Assembly: GCA_015065605.1 (NCBI GenBank)
Contig: SVPZ01000001.1
Coordinates: 78,132 to 134,807, forward strand
Length of the DNA stretch: 56,676 nucleotides
Direction of reading: 5' to 3'
Source: Oscillospiraceae bacterium
GTDB lineage: Bacteria; Bacillota; Clostridia; Oscillospirales; Acutalibacteraceae
Shown here: positions 1 to 7,123 of the stretch, one piece after another
How positions within the stretch are numbered: the stretch's first letter is position 1
How the letters are laid out: each line of letters opens with the position of its first letter
Notes under the pieces: model-generated
What the model was told of the DNA's origin: nothing
Seen by the model: only the letters and a program-made list of their open reading frames with translations
Database searches by the model: none
Made by a program: the position numbers and the translations under genes

Positions 1-1
1 T

Positions 2-640
2 AAAACTATTTCAGAACTTTATGATATAACACCATTAAAGGAAATTTGCGAATATGCAAAAAATAAAAATTTAAAGGTTATGGTGCATTGTTCTAATTCG
101 CCCACTTCAATGACAGAAATTGTAAATACTTTATCGGCTGGTGATATATTAACACACATTTATCACGGTGGAGAAAATTCGTGTACCGATAACGAATTTG
201 AGGCGTTTAAAATTGCAAAGAAAAAAGGTGTTATTCTTGACGCTGGATTTGCAGGATATGTACACACAGATTTCAGAAATTTAAAAACAGCTGTAAAATG
301 CGGATTTCTACCCGATACAATAAGTACGGATATTACCTGTTTTAGCGCATTTAAACGTGGTGGCAGATACGGAATGACAATGTGTATGAATATGGCAAAG
401 CAGGTAGGAATGAATGAGGAAGCAATATTTCAAGGAGTAACCTCATCGGCTGCCGAAACATTAGATAAAGGTTCCGAATGGGGTAGCTTAAAGATTGGCA
501 GAATAGCCGATATAGCTGTTTTCGATTACACAAATGAACCTTTTGATTTGACAGATAGCGCTGGTAATAGGTTAAAAAGTGGTATAGGTTACAGATGTAT
601 ATTAACAGTTTGTGACGGACAAATTGTATATAAATATTAA
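2..640 (+). CDS. Amidohydrolase/deacetylase family metallohydrolase (5' end outside window)
   Basis: This is the last 212 codons of a gene whose start lies before the window; the frame is open from base 2. The metal-dependent amidohydrolase fold is indicated by a VMVHCSN strand near residue 27, GDILTHIYHGG about 25 residues later, then GVILDAGFAG and FLPDTISTDI, which carries the Asp expected near the end of the metal site. This order (GDILTH, then a DAG loop, then PDTISTD) is typical of the amidohydrolase/deacetylase family related to dihydroorotases, which hydrolyse cyclic amides or N-acyl groups in the cytoplasm. The C-terminus has the usual KIGRIADIAVFD return to the small beta-sandwich domain. 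The substrate cannot be read from the sequence. The stop codon is followed at once by the ribosome binding site of the next gene, so the two are probably cotranscribed. Confidence 0.8.
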   Translation, partial: KTISELYDITPLKEICEYAKNKNLKVMVHCSNSPTSMTEIVNTLSAGDILTHIYHGGENSCTDNEFEAFKIAKKKGVILDAGFAGYVHTDFRNLKTAVKCGFLPDTISTDITCFSAFKRGGRYGMTMCMNMAKQVGMNEEAIFQGVTSSAAETLDKGSEWGSLKIGRIADIAVFDYTNEPFDLTDSAGNRLKSGIGYRCILTVCDGQIVYKY

Positions 641-657
641 TGGAGGTTTTAAATAAT

Positions 658-1641
658 ATGAAAGCAATGCTTGTAGATAGTAATAATAATCTTGTGTGGA
701 GTGATGTTGCCGACCCTATTATAAAAGATGATGAAGTCCTCGTTAAAATTTATGCTGCGGCACTTAACCGCGCTGATTTATTGCAAAGACAGGGTAAATA
801 TCCATCTCCCGCGGGCTGTCCCGAATGGATGGGGCTTGAAATTGCAGGTGAAATAGTAGAGATTGGAGCAGCTGTAACTAATTGGAAAATTGGCGATAAG
901 GTTTGTGCTTTACTCGGCGGTGGCGGTTATGCCGAATATGTTTCCGTTAAATATGATATGTTAATGCCAATACCTAAAGGGCTTTCAATGGAAGAGGCAT
1001 CTGCGTTGCCCGAGGCTTACGCCACTTCTTATCTTAATTTATTTATCGAAGGTCATTTAGAAGAGGGTCAGACTGCATTTATTCCCGCTGGAGCGAGTGG
1101 TCTTGCGTCGGTTGCCATTCCTATGGCAAAGGCTTTCGGTGCTAAGGTTATTACCTCTGTGCTTTCTAATGAAATTGCAGAGAAAATTAAGCCTCTCGGT
1201 GCAGATGTTATTATAAATTCAACTACCCAAAGTGTAGAAGATGCACTCAAAGCTGAGGAAGAAAACGGAACTCCTGTTAATGTTTCAATGGACTGTCTTT
1301 GTGGTGAAACACTGGGTAAAAGCCTACCCTTTATGGCAAGAGGCGGATATTGGATTGTTATTTCCACCTTAGCGGGAATTGAAACCAATATACAGTTAAG
1401 ACCTTTACTTACAAAGGGACTGCATCTTGTAGGCTCAATGCTACGTAACCGTACCCCTGAATTTAAAGCATATATTTTATCAGAGCTTGTAGAAAAAGTC
1501 TGGCCTAAAATAGAAAATGGTGCAATTAAGCCGTCCATTTATAAAATTTTGCCTATTGAACAAGCAGAAGAGGCACATGCTATTTTAGAGCGGGGCGAAA
1601 ATATCGGTAAAGTGGTGTTACGAGTTTTTAATGAAAACTAA
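658..1641 (+). CDS. NAD(P)H:quinone oxidoreductase, PIG3-like (zinc-independent MDR family)
   Basis: A 327-residue medium-chain dehydrogenase/reductase. Residues 1-120 form the GroES-like domain (ALNRADLLQRQGKYP, then GLEIAGEIVEIG, characteristic of the quinone oxidoreductase/PIG3 group), with no catalytic zinc ligands, followed by a Rossmann domain. The family uses NADPH to reduce quinones or similar carbonyls in the cytoplasm; the real substrate is unknown. An ATG at 640 overlaps the previous stop, but GGAGG at 642-646 is correctly spaced for the ATG at 658, so 658 is taken as the start. The stop codon is the first base triplet of a repeated spoIVB-derived segment (see 1642-1824). Probably in one operon with the preceding amidohydrolase. 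Confidence 0.85.
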   Translation: MKAMLVDSNNNLVWSDVADPIIKDDEVLVKIYAAALNRADLLQRQGKYPSPAGCPEWMGLEIAGEIVEIGAAVTNWKIGDKVCALLGGGGYAEYVSVKYDMLMPIPKGLSMEEASALPEAYATSYLNLFIEGHLEEGQTAFIPAGASGLASVAIPMAKAFGAKVITSVLSNEIAEKIKPLGADVIINSTTQSVEDALKAEEENGTPVNVSMDCLCGETLGKSLPFMARGGYWIVISTLAGIETNIQLRPLLTKGLHLVGSMLRNRTPEFKAYILSELVEKVWPKIENGAIKPSIYKILPIEQAEEAHAILERGENIGKVVLRVFNEN

Positions 1642-1824
1642 TTTGTTGGTCCAATACCAACACACTGGTGAGCGGCAGTTCCATTATTAAAAACGGAAAG
1701 CTGGTAGGCGCCCTTACCCACGTGCTTATTGATAACACAAAAAGGGCTATGCAATATTCGCAGAGAATATGTTAGAGACTGCTCAAAGTGTTGCAGAGGA
1801 AAAATTAAAAGAAGCATCATAACA
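1642..1824 (+). pseudogene. spoIVB: Decayed 3' fragment of spoIVB, copy 1
   Basis: Reading from about 1668, the DNA encodes [20 protein letters not shown] and, after small indels, AENML and AEEKLKEAS then a stop. This matches the C-terminal end of the sporulation signalling protease SpoIVB, whose conserved ending has the form (M)SGSPI-x-Q-x-GK-x-VGA-x-THV ... GYGI-x-x-ENML and includes the catalytic Ser of SGSP. Only about 50 codons are present, there is no start, and frameshifts break the middle, so it is a relic. The first 25 bases (1642-1666) do not look like SpoIVB and contain the dyad TGTTGG-N7-CCAACA; the same bases begin copy 2 at 3770. Copy 2 is in better condition. Confidence 0.72.
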
Positions 1825-1827
1825 AAA

Positions 1828-1855
1828 CAGCAAGTCAAATTGACTTGCTGTTTTT
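1828..1855. terminator. Bidirectional intrinsic terminator
   Basis: CAGCAAGTCA pairs with TGACTTGCTG across a 3-base loop (1828-1850), followed by five T on the plus strand; the minus strand reads TTTTGTT after the hairpin. It closes transcription from the left and also serves the XRE gene that ends at 1856. Confidence 0.85.
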
Positions 1856-2098
1856 CTATTCTAAACCTAACAGCCAATTAACTGAAACTTTTAGAATTTT
1901 AGAAAGTTCTCTAAGTTCGTAATCAGCGACGAATCTTGTACCGATTTCAATACGTGAAACACTATCACGCTCAATAATAATTCCGTTGATTTGAAGTTGC
2001 GCTGCTAAATCGCTTTGAGTTAACCTTAATCTGCATCTTGCTTCGTGAATTCTCTCACCGCAAATGTTTTTCTTGCCGTTATAATCATAAATCTTCAT
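1856..2098 (-). CDS. XRE-family helix-turn-helix repressor
   Basis: An 80-residue protein that is almost entirely a Cro/CI-type HTH: IHEARCRLRLTQSDLAAQLQ (helices 1-2), then a recognition helix in RDSVSRIEIGTR, ending in the common VNWLLGLE. Small single-domain XRE proteins of this kind normally repress their own promoter and that of a divergent operon. Here the divergent gene set (2266-3769) shares an upstream region with one good sigma-A promoter and three copies of a TGNTAAAG-type site, which fits that role. Nothing suggests a sensor domain. It is probably the control gene of the small accessory island bounded by the two spoIVB fragments. Confidence 0.88.
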   Translation of the reverse strand: MKIYDYNGKKNICGERIHEARCRLRLTQSDLAAQLQINGIIIERDSVSRIEIGTRFVADYELRELSKILKVSVNWLLGLE

Positions 2099-2118
2099 AC
2101 AAATATCATCTCCATAAA

Positions 2119-2190
2119 TATGCTAAAGATACGAATTTATCTTGACTTTAGCATATTTTGTTGCTATAATTGTGTTAAAGATAAGAATTT
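2119..2190. promoter_or_regulatory. Probable XRE operator sites (inverted and direct repeats)
   Basis: TATGCTAAAG at 2119-2128 is inverted perfectly as CTTTAGCATA at 2146-2155. The longer word TGCTAAAGATACGAATTT at 2121-2138 recurs as TGTTAAAGATAAGAATTT at 2173-2190. The three sites surround and overlap the promoter at 2142-2170, so a protein bound there would block transcription of the rightward genes and probably of its own gene. The binding protein is inferred to be the XRE repressor next door. Confidence 0.65.
2142..2170 (+). promoter_or_regulatory. Sigma-A promoter for the accessory operon
   Basis: TTGACT at 2142-2147 and TATAAT at 2165-2170 are separated by exactly 17 bases. It drives the genes from 2266 onward, and its -35 box lies next to the inverted repeat arm at 2146-2155. 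Confidence 0.8.
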
Positions 2191-2265
2191 GAATAATTAC
2201 CATCGAAGTTTGTATTTTGGCGTATGCTTCGGTGGGCGCACTTTTTATTTTCAGGGGGTGAAATA

Positions 2266-2514
2266 ATGAAACAAAAATTTAAAGAGTTTATGCAACAATA
2301 TTTTCACACGTGTGGTGACTGTTGTCCTAAATACCAATGGGATATATTTTTTTAAACAACATTCCAACCTTATGAGCAACAGAAAGAAAATGAATATACT
2401 CAAGAACTTTTAACAAAGGAATATATTTCTATCTGCAGTAGGTATATAGGCGAATGTTATAAAATTGCATTATTAGGATTTGAGAAAGTATTAGAAAGGA
2501 AGTTAGTTATATGA
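2266..2514 (+). pseudogene. Small gene interrupted by one in-frame stop
   Basis: An 82-codon frame starts at ATG 2266 behind a GGGGGTG ribosome binding site (about 2253-2260) and runs to TGA 2512-2514, but has a single in-frame TAA at 2353-2355 after codon 29, next to a run of seven T. Both halves are in the same frame. The first half ends CCPKYQWDIFF and the second continues TTFQPYEQQKENEYTQELL. The TGA overlaps the ATG of the lipoprotein gene at 2511 as ATGA, the usual sign of translational coupling, so this was the first gene of the operon. I do not recognise the product. A sequencing error in the T run would need a frame change, which is not seen, so a base change to stop is the simpler reading. 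Confidence 0.6.
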
Positions 2515-3191
2515 AAAGGATTTTTTTAGGCTTTTTTGCGGTTTTGTTGGTTGTTACTTGTGTTGGTTGTGGTAATGCAAACATTACTAATGGCAATTTT
2601 TCGAGTGAAAATATTTCTTCAAATGAACCAATTTCAAGTGTTGAGTCTATAGTCGAGGATAATAAACCTCACGGAATCATAGGTCTTGTAGATGAAGACG
2701 GAAGTCCAGCAGGAAAAGTTTATAAAATGGTTGATGGTCAAGGATTTACGACAGAATTTTTTGAAAATTATACTTGTAGAGCGACAGTTGATAAAACAGG
2801 ACAATTAAAAGATTTTGATGATTGGAAATTTATTGACGATGGCAGAATTAGAAAAATTTATCGTAAGGACAAGTCTGTTTATTCGGATTATTTTATTTAT
2901 AGTAACTATTTAGTGGATGTTGAACCTGATTCTAGTTGGGGGAAATTAGAGGGAAACTCACAAGATGGATACCATAATAGCAATAGTAATACAGGCGATC
3001 GTATTTTAAAAAGTGATGGTACTTACGAATATCTTGCTGAATATTGGCAATATAAGGGAACATATAGTATCGAAGATGAACGAGTGATTCGCATAGATGC
3101 TTATGATTTGGACGATGGTGATCCATACATAATTTATTTATTTATTGATAATGATAATTGCGCACACCTTGCATATCCTGAAGTAAAATAA
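2511..3191 (+). CDS. Predicted lipoprotein of unknown function
   Basis: A 226-residue protein with a type II signal peptide: basic MKR start, hydrophobic stretch and a VTCVGC lipobox with the lipidated Cys at residue 20, followed by a Ser/Asn-rich linker (about residues 21-55). It should be anchored on the outer face of the membrane. The mature part is acidic, rich in Tyr and Asp, and includes DGTYEYLAEYWQYKGTYSIE, a strand-rich pattern seen in small secreted beta-barrel or lipocalin-like proteins, but no family can be named with confidence. The start overlaps the stop of the broken gene before it. A second lipoprotein gene follows 20 bases downstream. Confidence 0.7.
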   Translation: MKRIFLGFFAVLLVVTCVGCGNANITNGNFSSENISSNEPISSVESIVEDNKPHGIIGLVDEDGSPAGKVYKMVDGQGFTTEFFENYTCRATVDKTGQLKDFDDWKFIDDGRIRKIYRKDKSVYSDYFIYSNYLVDVEPDSSWGKLEGNSQDGYHNSNSNTGDRILKSDGTYEYLAEYWQYKGTYSIEDERVIRIDAYDLDDGDPYIIYLFIDNDNCAHLAYPEVK

Positions 3192-3211
3192 TTTTGAGCT
3201 GGTGAATTCAA

Positions 3212-3586
3212 ATGAAAAAAATAATACTATTTTTAACAACAATTATTTTAATGTTCACTTTGACTGCTTGTGGCAGTTCAATAAAAATTTCAGATGATTC
3301 AAGATTGTCGAATATGTCCGGTGAGTTGAGTGGCATAAGCGTTACAAGCAATAAGCACCCTGATTCTGAATATGTTGAAGTTCGTGGTAAGGTGAAAGCA
3401 TTGCGAGATATTGATAGAGATTTTCAAATTTATATTACAATATATGGCGAAGACGGGACAACTCTTGATTCGTTTTATGTAAGACCTGATTCTAGTTTAG
3501 AAGAGGGTGAAACCGGAACTTTTTGGGGAAATGCTATGATTCACTCGGATGAAAGAGCAAAAGAAGTTTTAATAGAGGTGTATTAA
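3212..3586 (+). CDS. Small lipoprotein with FxLYD-like domain
   Basis: A 124-residue lipoprotein: signal peptide MKKIILFLTTIILMFTLTAC with the lipobox LTAC (Cys20). The mature region reads VEVRGKVKALRDIDRDFQIY, then ITIYGEDGTTLDSFYV and LEEGETGTFWG, an arrangement like the FxLYD beta-sandwich domain, in which a strand with a Gly-x-Val start is followed by a [FY]YD-G turn. FxLYD proteins are surface proteins of unknown biochemical role. It follows the larger lipoprotein by 20 bases, in the same operon. The domain call is a pattern judgement. Confidence 0.65.
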   Translation: MKKIILFLTTIILMFTLTACGSSIKISDDSRLSNMSGELSGISVTSNKHPDSEYVEVRGKVKALRDIDRDFQIYITIYGEDGTTLDSFYVRPDSSLEEGETGTFWGNAMIHSDERAKEVLIEVY

Positions 3587-3589
3587 CTA

Positions 3590-3769
3590 ATGAAAGCTAT
3601 ATTAGCAATTTTGTGGATAGGTGCATTGATAACAATGGCGATAATATTACCTAATATGGTGTCATCAGGCAGCGACATAAGTGTTGGAACTATTTCCATT
3701 ATAGGTCTAATATCTATCATATTAACTTTTATAACTTTTGCTGGTTCTGGTAATAACAAATCAAAATAA
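3590..3769 (+). CDS. Small two-helix membrane protein
   Basis: A 59-residue protein, starting at ATG 3590 three bases after the lipoprotein stop. It has two hydrophobic segments, about residues 4-22 ([17 protein letters not shown]) and 35-53 ([19 protein letters not shown]), joined by a short Ser/Gly loop, and a Lys-containing tail (NNKSK). It is likely an integral membrane hairpin. GAGGTG at 3575-3580 can serve as the ribosome binding site. No family recognised. The stop codon TAA leads straight into the second spoIVB-derived repeat, exactly as the stop of the quinone reductase does at the first copy. Confidence 0.6.
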   Translation: MKAILAILWIGALITMAIILPNMVSSGSDISVGTISIIGLISIILTFITFAGSGNNKSK

Positions 3770-3951
3770 TTTGTTGGTCCAATACCAACACACTCGTGAG
3801 CGGAAGTCCCATTATTCAAAACGGAAAGCTGGTAGGCGCCCTTACCCACGTGCTTATAGATAATCCACAAAAAGGCTACGGCATATTTGCAGAGAATATG
3901 TTAGAGACTTCTCAAAGTGTTGCAGAGGAAAAATTAAAAGAAGCATCGTAA
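3770..3951 (+). pseudogene. spoIVB: 3' fragment of spoIVB, copy 2
   Basis: Without frameshift this copy encodes [19 protein letters not shown], then [20 protein letters not shown] and a final AEEKLKEAS followed by a stop at 3949-3951. It corresponds to the last 50 or so residues of SpoIVB, including the catalytic Ser in SGSP and the conserved GYGI-x-x-ENML. There is no start codon or upstream SpoIVB sequence, so it is a displaced 3' end, not a functional gene. The leading 25 bases (TTTGTTGGTCC through CCAACACACT) are shared with copy 1 and are not SpoIVB. The two copies are about 85-90 percent identical by eye and lie 2.1 kb apart in direct orientation. Confidence 0.75.
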
Positions 3952-3954
3952 AAC

Positions 3955-3986
3955 AAAAGCATCCCGATTAATTTCGGGATGCTTTT
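3955..3986. terminator. Bidirectional terminator
   Basis: AAAAGCATCCCGA (3955-3967) pairs with TCGGGATGCTTTT (3974-3986), 13 perfect pairs. It ends the island transcript and overlaps the last codons and stop of the minus-strand AraC gene. Confidence 0.85.
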
Positions 3987-4738
3987 GCATATTCACACGG
4001 CGTTATATTAAAAAACTTTTTAAATTCCCGGCTGAAATAACTTTCATCATTATAACCGGACAAATAACAAACGTCACTCACGGTATATAAACCGGACGTC
4101 AGCAACTCTTTAGCACGTGACATTTTAAGAGAATTAATATATTTAATTGGGGACGTTGCAAATATTTTTATAAATGTATTTCTTAAATGAACTACACTAA
4201 TATTGCAAAGGTTAGCAAGTTCGGTAACGCTTATATTTTCTTTATAATAATTTGAGTGAATATAATCAACGGCAGGTTGAATTATTGAGGAATTGCTGTA
4301 GGGAATATTGTATTCCGATTGCATATTATAAATTATGTTATAAAGTTCGGATTTAACCTTTGAAGTAAACCCCGATTTTTTCTTTACCCATATTCTTTGG
4401 CTGTTTTTAAAACTCTCAACATAAGTGCTGGAATTTTTGACTTTAAAGGCAAAGGGTTCGAAAATCACGTTATCGGGCATTTGAAAATTTATGGCATAAC
4501 AATCATAGCATTCTTTTTCTTTTATTGTATAGTTTGAGCCTTTTGGAAAATATACTATAGTATTTTTTTCTACCTTGATTTTTTTATTGTCAAAATAGAA
4601 GGTTCTATCCCCGCCTAAAAAAATGGCAAGACCGTGACTGGTTCTGTTTTTATGTATATTTGTTCCTTTTCCGGCACCTACAAAACAGGCGAGTTCAATT
4701 TTATCTATAATAAAATCGTGTTTCATAAAATTTATCAT
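3968..4738 (-). CDS. AraC-family transcriptional regulator of the glycyl radical enzyme operon
   Basis: A 256-residue regulator. The N-terminal half (about 1-140) is a cupin-like sensing domain (SHGLAIFLGGDRTFYF, then VYFPKGSNYTI). The C-terminal part (about 155-256) holds two HTH motifs: ISVTELANLCNISVVHLRNT and TVSDVCYLSGYNDESYFSRE, followed by FKKFFNITPCEYAK, the standard AraC signature. It is transcribed away from the glycyl radical enzyme gene, with a 147-base gap that carries two direct-repeat boxes. The sensing domain probably binds a sugar or the enzyme's substrate. CGGTGA just before the ATG at 4738 supports this start. Confidence 0.9.
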   Translation of the reverse strand: MINFMKHDFIIDKIELACFVGAGKGTNIHKNRTSHGLAIFLGGDRTFYFDNKKIKVEKNTIVYFPKGSNYTIKEKECYDCYAINFQMPDNVIFEPFAFKVKNSSTYVESFKNSQRIWVKKKSGFTSKVKSELYNIIYNMQSEYNIPYSNSSIIQPAVDYIHSNYYKENISVTELANLCNISVVHLRNTFIKIFATSPIKYINSLKMSRAKELLTSGLYTVSDVCYLSGYNDESYFSREFKKFFNITPCEYAKASRN

Positions 4739-4761
4739 ACAATCACCGTAATAATATTACA

Positions 4762-4828
4762 TTTTAGTTTCTAAATAGTCAAGTCTTCCTTTTGATTTTT
4801 AGTTTCTAAATAGTCAAGTCTTTCTTTT
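4762..4828. promoter_or_regulatory. Two 32-bp direct repeats, probable AraC boxes
   Basis: A 32-base word beginning TTTTAGTTTCTAAATAGTC occurs at 4762-4793 and again at 4797-4828 with one difference, a 35-base period. Paired direct repeats upstream of the activated gene are typical of AraC regulators, and these lie between the divergent regulator and the glycyl radical enzyme. Confidence 0.75.
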
Positions 4829-4885
4829 TATTTATTGAAAAGTGTTTCTTTTTGTAACACAATATATACGAAAGGTTGTGATTGT

Positions 4886-7123
4886 ATGATTAGTTCTACC
4901 GATAGATATTTCATCGAAAGAAAGTACCATAATCCCGAAAAAGAGTTTGATGCATTTAAACGTATGGCATATCATGGAACAGGATATATAGAAGAAAGCG
5001 GTCTTGATGATGAGCAAATTTTAGATGGTCTTGCTCAGCTCGAAAAAGAAACTGAGCATTTGCCGCATCCTATTGCAAGAGCAATGGCTATAAAATACGT
5101 TTTGGAAAATGAAAGAATATATATTAATGAGCACGACTATTTTGTAGGATTGTATTCACTTGGACGTTTAGCCAATAAGACGACTTTTGAAAAATGGGCA
5201 AAGGATTCTCAGTCCCTTAGAGATGCTGACACTTTAGAATGTTCAAGAGACTTTAATAATTCGGGTGCCGTTATGATTTGGACCGACTACGATCACGTTG
5301 TGCCTGACTGGAAATCTCTGATGGAATTAGGATTTTCAGGCATTCGCGAAAGATCGAGGGAATATAGAAAATTACATGAGAAAAACGGCACTATGAATGA
5401 AGAGAAGTCGGCATTTTTTGAAGGTATTGAAATAGAATATTCTGCTATCATTGATTTGATTGACAGAATGTATAATATTGCAAAAGAGCAAACCTTTGAT
5501 AAATCTTCAAAAATAGCAACCTGTCTTAAAAATCTTCGCGATGGCAAACCTACAGATTTTTACGAGGCTTTGCAATTAATTTACATTTATTTTATTGTTT
5601 CCGAATCGGTTGACAGCTATCAGGTGAGGTCACTGGGTAATGGACTTGACGGCACTTTGTTGCCTTTTTATGAGAATGATATTGCAAGCGGTAAATATAC
5701 GAAGGATGATATCAGAGATTTTCTGTCCTATTTCTTAATGCAATGGTCTGCAATAGGTAATTATTGGGGGCAGCCTTTCTATATGGGTGGTACCAATCTC
5801 GACGGCAGTACAAAATATAATGAACTTTCTTATGAAATACTTGACGTGTATGATATACTCGAAATTTACAACCCGAAAATTCAGTTGAAGATTAACACAA
5901 ATACACCTGATTTTATTCTTAATAAAGCTTTTGATATGGTTCGCCGAAAAAATGCAAGTTTTGTTTTCTGCTGTGAACCTGCAATGATTAAGGCGGTTAT
6001 GGGATACGGAGCAACCTATGAAGAAGCGCTAAATATGGATATTCGCGGTTGCTATGAAACAGGCGTTAGGGCAAACGAGGTATCTTCGACTTCGGGATAC
6101 GTAAATGCTGCTAAAGCGGTTGAACTTGTATTTTATAACGGTTTTGATAATATTTCAAAGAAACAAATAGGTATTAAAACCGGGGAAATTTCCGAAATAA
6201 AAACCTTTGAAGATTTTTATTTTGCCTTTTTAAAGCAATGGGAATATCTTATTCAGCAAAGTATGAAGATCACCAACGATGCCGAGCGTTTTCTCGCCTT
6301 TGTCAATCCGTCGTCCATGTATTCCGCAACTATAGAAACCAGTCTTAAAAATGGAAGAGATGGCTATGGCGGCGGTGTGAAATTCAACAATAACGCCATG
6401 CTCAACTGTGGTTTTGCAAGTGCTGTTGACAGCTTGATGGCTGTAAAAGAATTTGTTTTTGATAAAAAAGAAATCTCTTTAACCGAAATGGCGGAGGTTC
6501 TTAAAAATAATTGGAAAGGTTACGAAATTTTACAAATCAAAGCAAAAAAATCACCGCATAAATATGGTAACAATGATACCATAACCGATACTTACGCAAG
6601 CGCGATGGCAAGCTATTTTGCAAACAAAGTTAATAACGTGCCTAATAACAAAGGCGGCGTTTATAAAGCTATTTTCCATTCTGCTCGCGCTTTCGTGATT
6701 CAGGGTGAAAGAACAGGCGCGTTGCCTGACGGAAGAAATGCAGGAGAAGAACTTTCTAAAAATGCAAGCGCTGCTCCGGGTATGGATAAAAACGGTGTTA
6801 CCGCGCTTATTGAATCGGCTACCAAACTTGTACCATCTGATTATCACGAGTCTTTTTGCCTTGACGTTATGCTTCATCCAAGCGCTATTGACGGTGAAAA
6901 CGGTTTCAACGTGTTCAAAGGTATTTTGATGACATATCTTAAAAAGGACGGTCAGTCAATTCAATTTAACGTCTTTAATACAGATACTTTGCGAGATGCA
7001 CAAGAAAATCCTGAAAAATATCAAAATTTACAGGTAAGAGTGTGCGGTTGGAATACGCTTTGGAATAATATGAGTAAAAAAGAGCAGGACGCTTATATTT
7101 TAAGATCGGAGAACATACAATGA
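4886..7123 (+). CDS. Glycyl radical enzyme of unassigned substrate (PFL/dehydratase superfamily)
   Basis: A 745-residue oxygen-sensitive enzyme. The thiyl-radical Cys is Cys389 in DIRGCYETGV, with the usual Glu two residues on (Glu391); most characterised dehydratase-type members have GCVE here. The glycyl radical is Gly721 in VRVCGWNTLWNN, replacing the more common RV[AS]GY. The N-terminal PFL domain includes YFVGLYSLGRL and WGQPFYMGGTNLDG. Members cleave C-C, C-O, C-N or C-S bonds by radical chemistry (pyruvate formate-lyase, diol, choline, hydroxyproline and isethionate enzymes); this one is not clearly any of them. A TTG frame opens at 4835, but AAAGG at 4871-4875 points to ATG 4886. It overlaps its activase by 4 bases and is divergent from an AraC regulator. 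Confidence 0.85.
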   Translation: MISSTDRYFIERKYHNPEKEFDAFKRMAYHGTGYIEESGLDDEQILDGLAQLEKETEHLPHPIARAMAIKYVLENERIYINEHDYFVGLYSLGRLANKTTFEKWAKDSQSLRDADTLECSRDFNNSGAVMIWTDYDHVVPDWKSLMELGFSGIRERSREYRKLHEKNGTMNEEKSAFFEGIEIEYSAIIDLIDRMYNIAKEQTFDKSSKIATCLKNLRDGKPTDFYEALQLIYIYFIVSESVDSYQVRSLGNGLDGTLLPFYENDIASGKYTKDDIRDFLSYFLMQWSAIGNYWGQPFYMGGTNLDGSTKYNELSYEILDVYDILEIYNPKIQLKINTNTPDFILNKAFDMVRRKNASFVFCCEPAMIKAVMGYGATYEEALNMDIRGCYETGVRANEVSSTSGYVNAAKAVELVFYNGFDNISKKQIGIKTGEISEIKTFEDFYFAFLKQWEYLIQQSMKITNDAERFLAFVNPSSMYSATIETSLKNGRDGYGGGVKFNNNAMLNCGFASAVDSLMAVKEFVFDKKEISLTEMAEVLKNNWKGYEILQIKAKKSPHKYGNNDTITDTYASAMASYFANKVNNVPNNKGGVYKAIFHSARAFVIQGERTGALPDGRNAGEELSKNASAAPGMDKNGVTALIESATKLVPSDYHESFCLDVMLHPSAIDGENGFNVFKGILMTYLKKDGQSIQFNVFNTDTLRDAQENPEKYQNLQVRVCGWNTLWNNMSKKEQDAYILRSENIQ

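Noticed and set aside
1642-1824. Functional second spoIVB gene
   Set aside because: Only about 50 C-terminal codons, no start, and frameshifts.
2045-2266. 73-codon plus-strand frame over the XRE start and promoter
   Set aside because: It crosses the promoter and operator region and lacks a ribosome site; the minus-strand XRE gene explains the coding part.
2341-2362. Frameshift in the T run of the broken small gene
   Set aside because: Both halves are in one frame by count (2266 and 2359 have the same phase), so it is an in-frame stop, not a shift.
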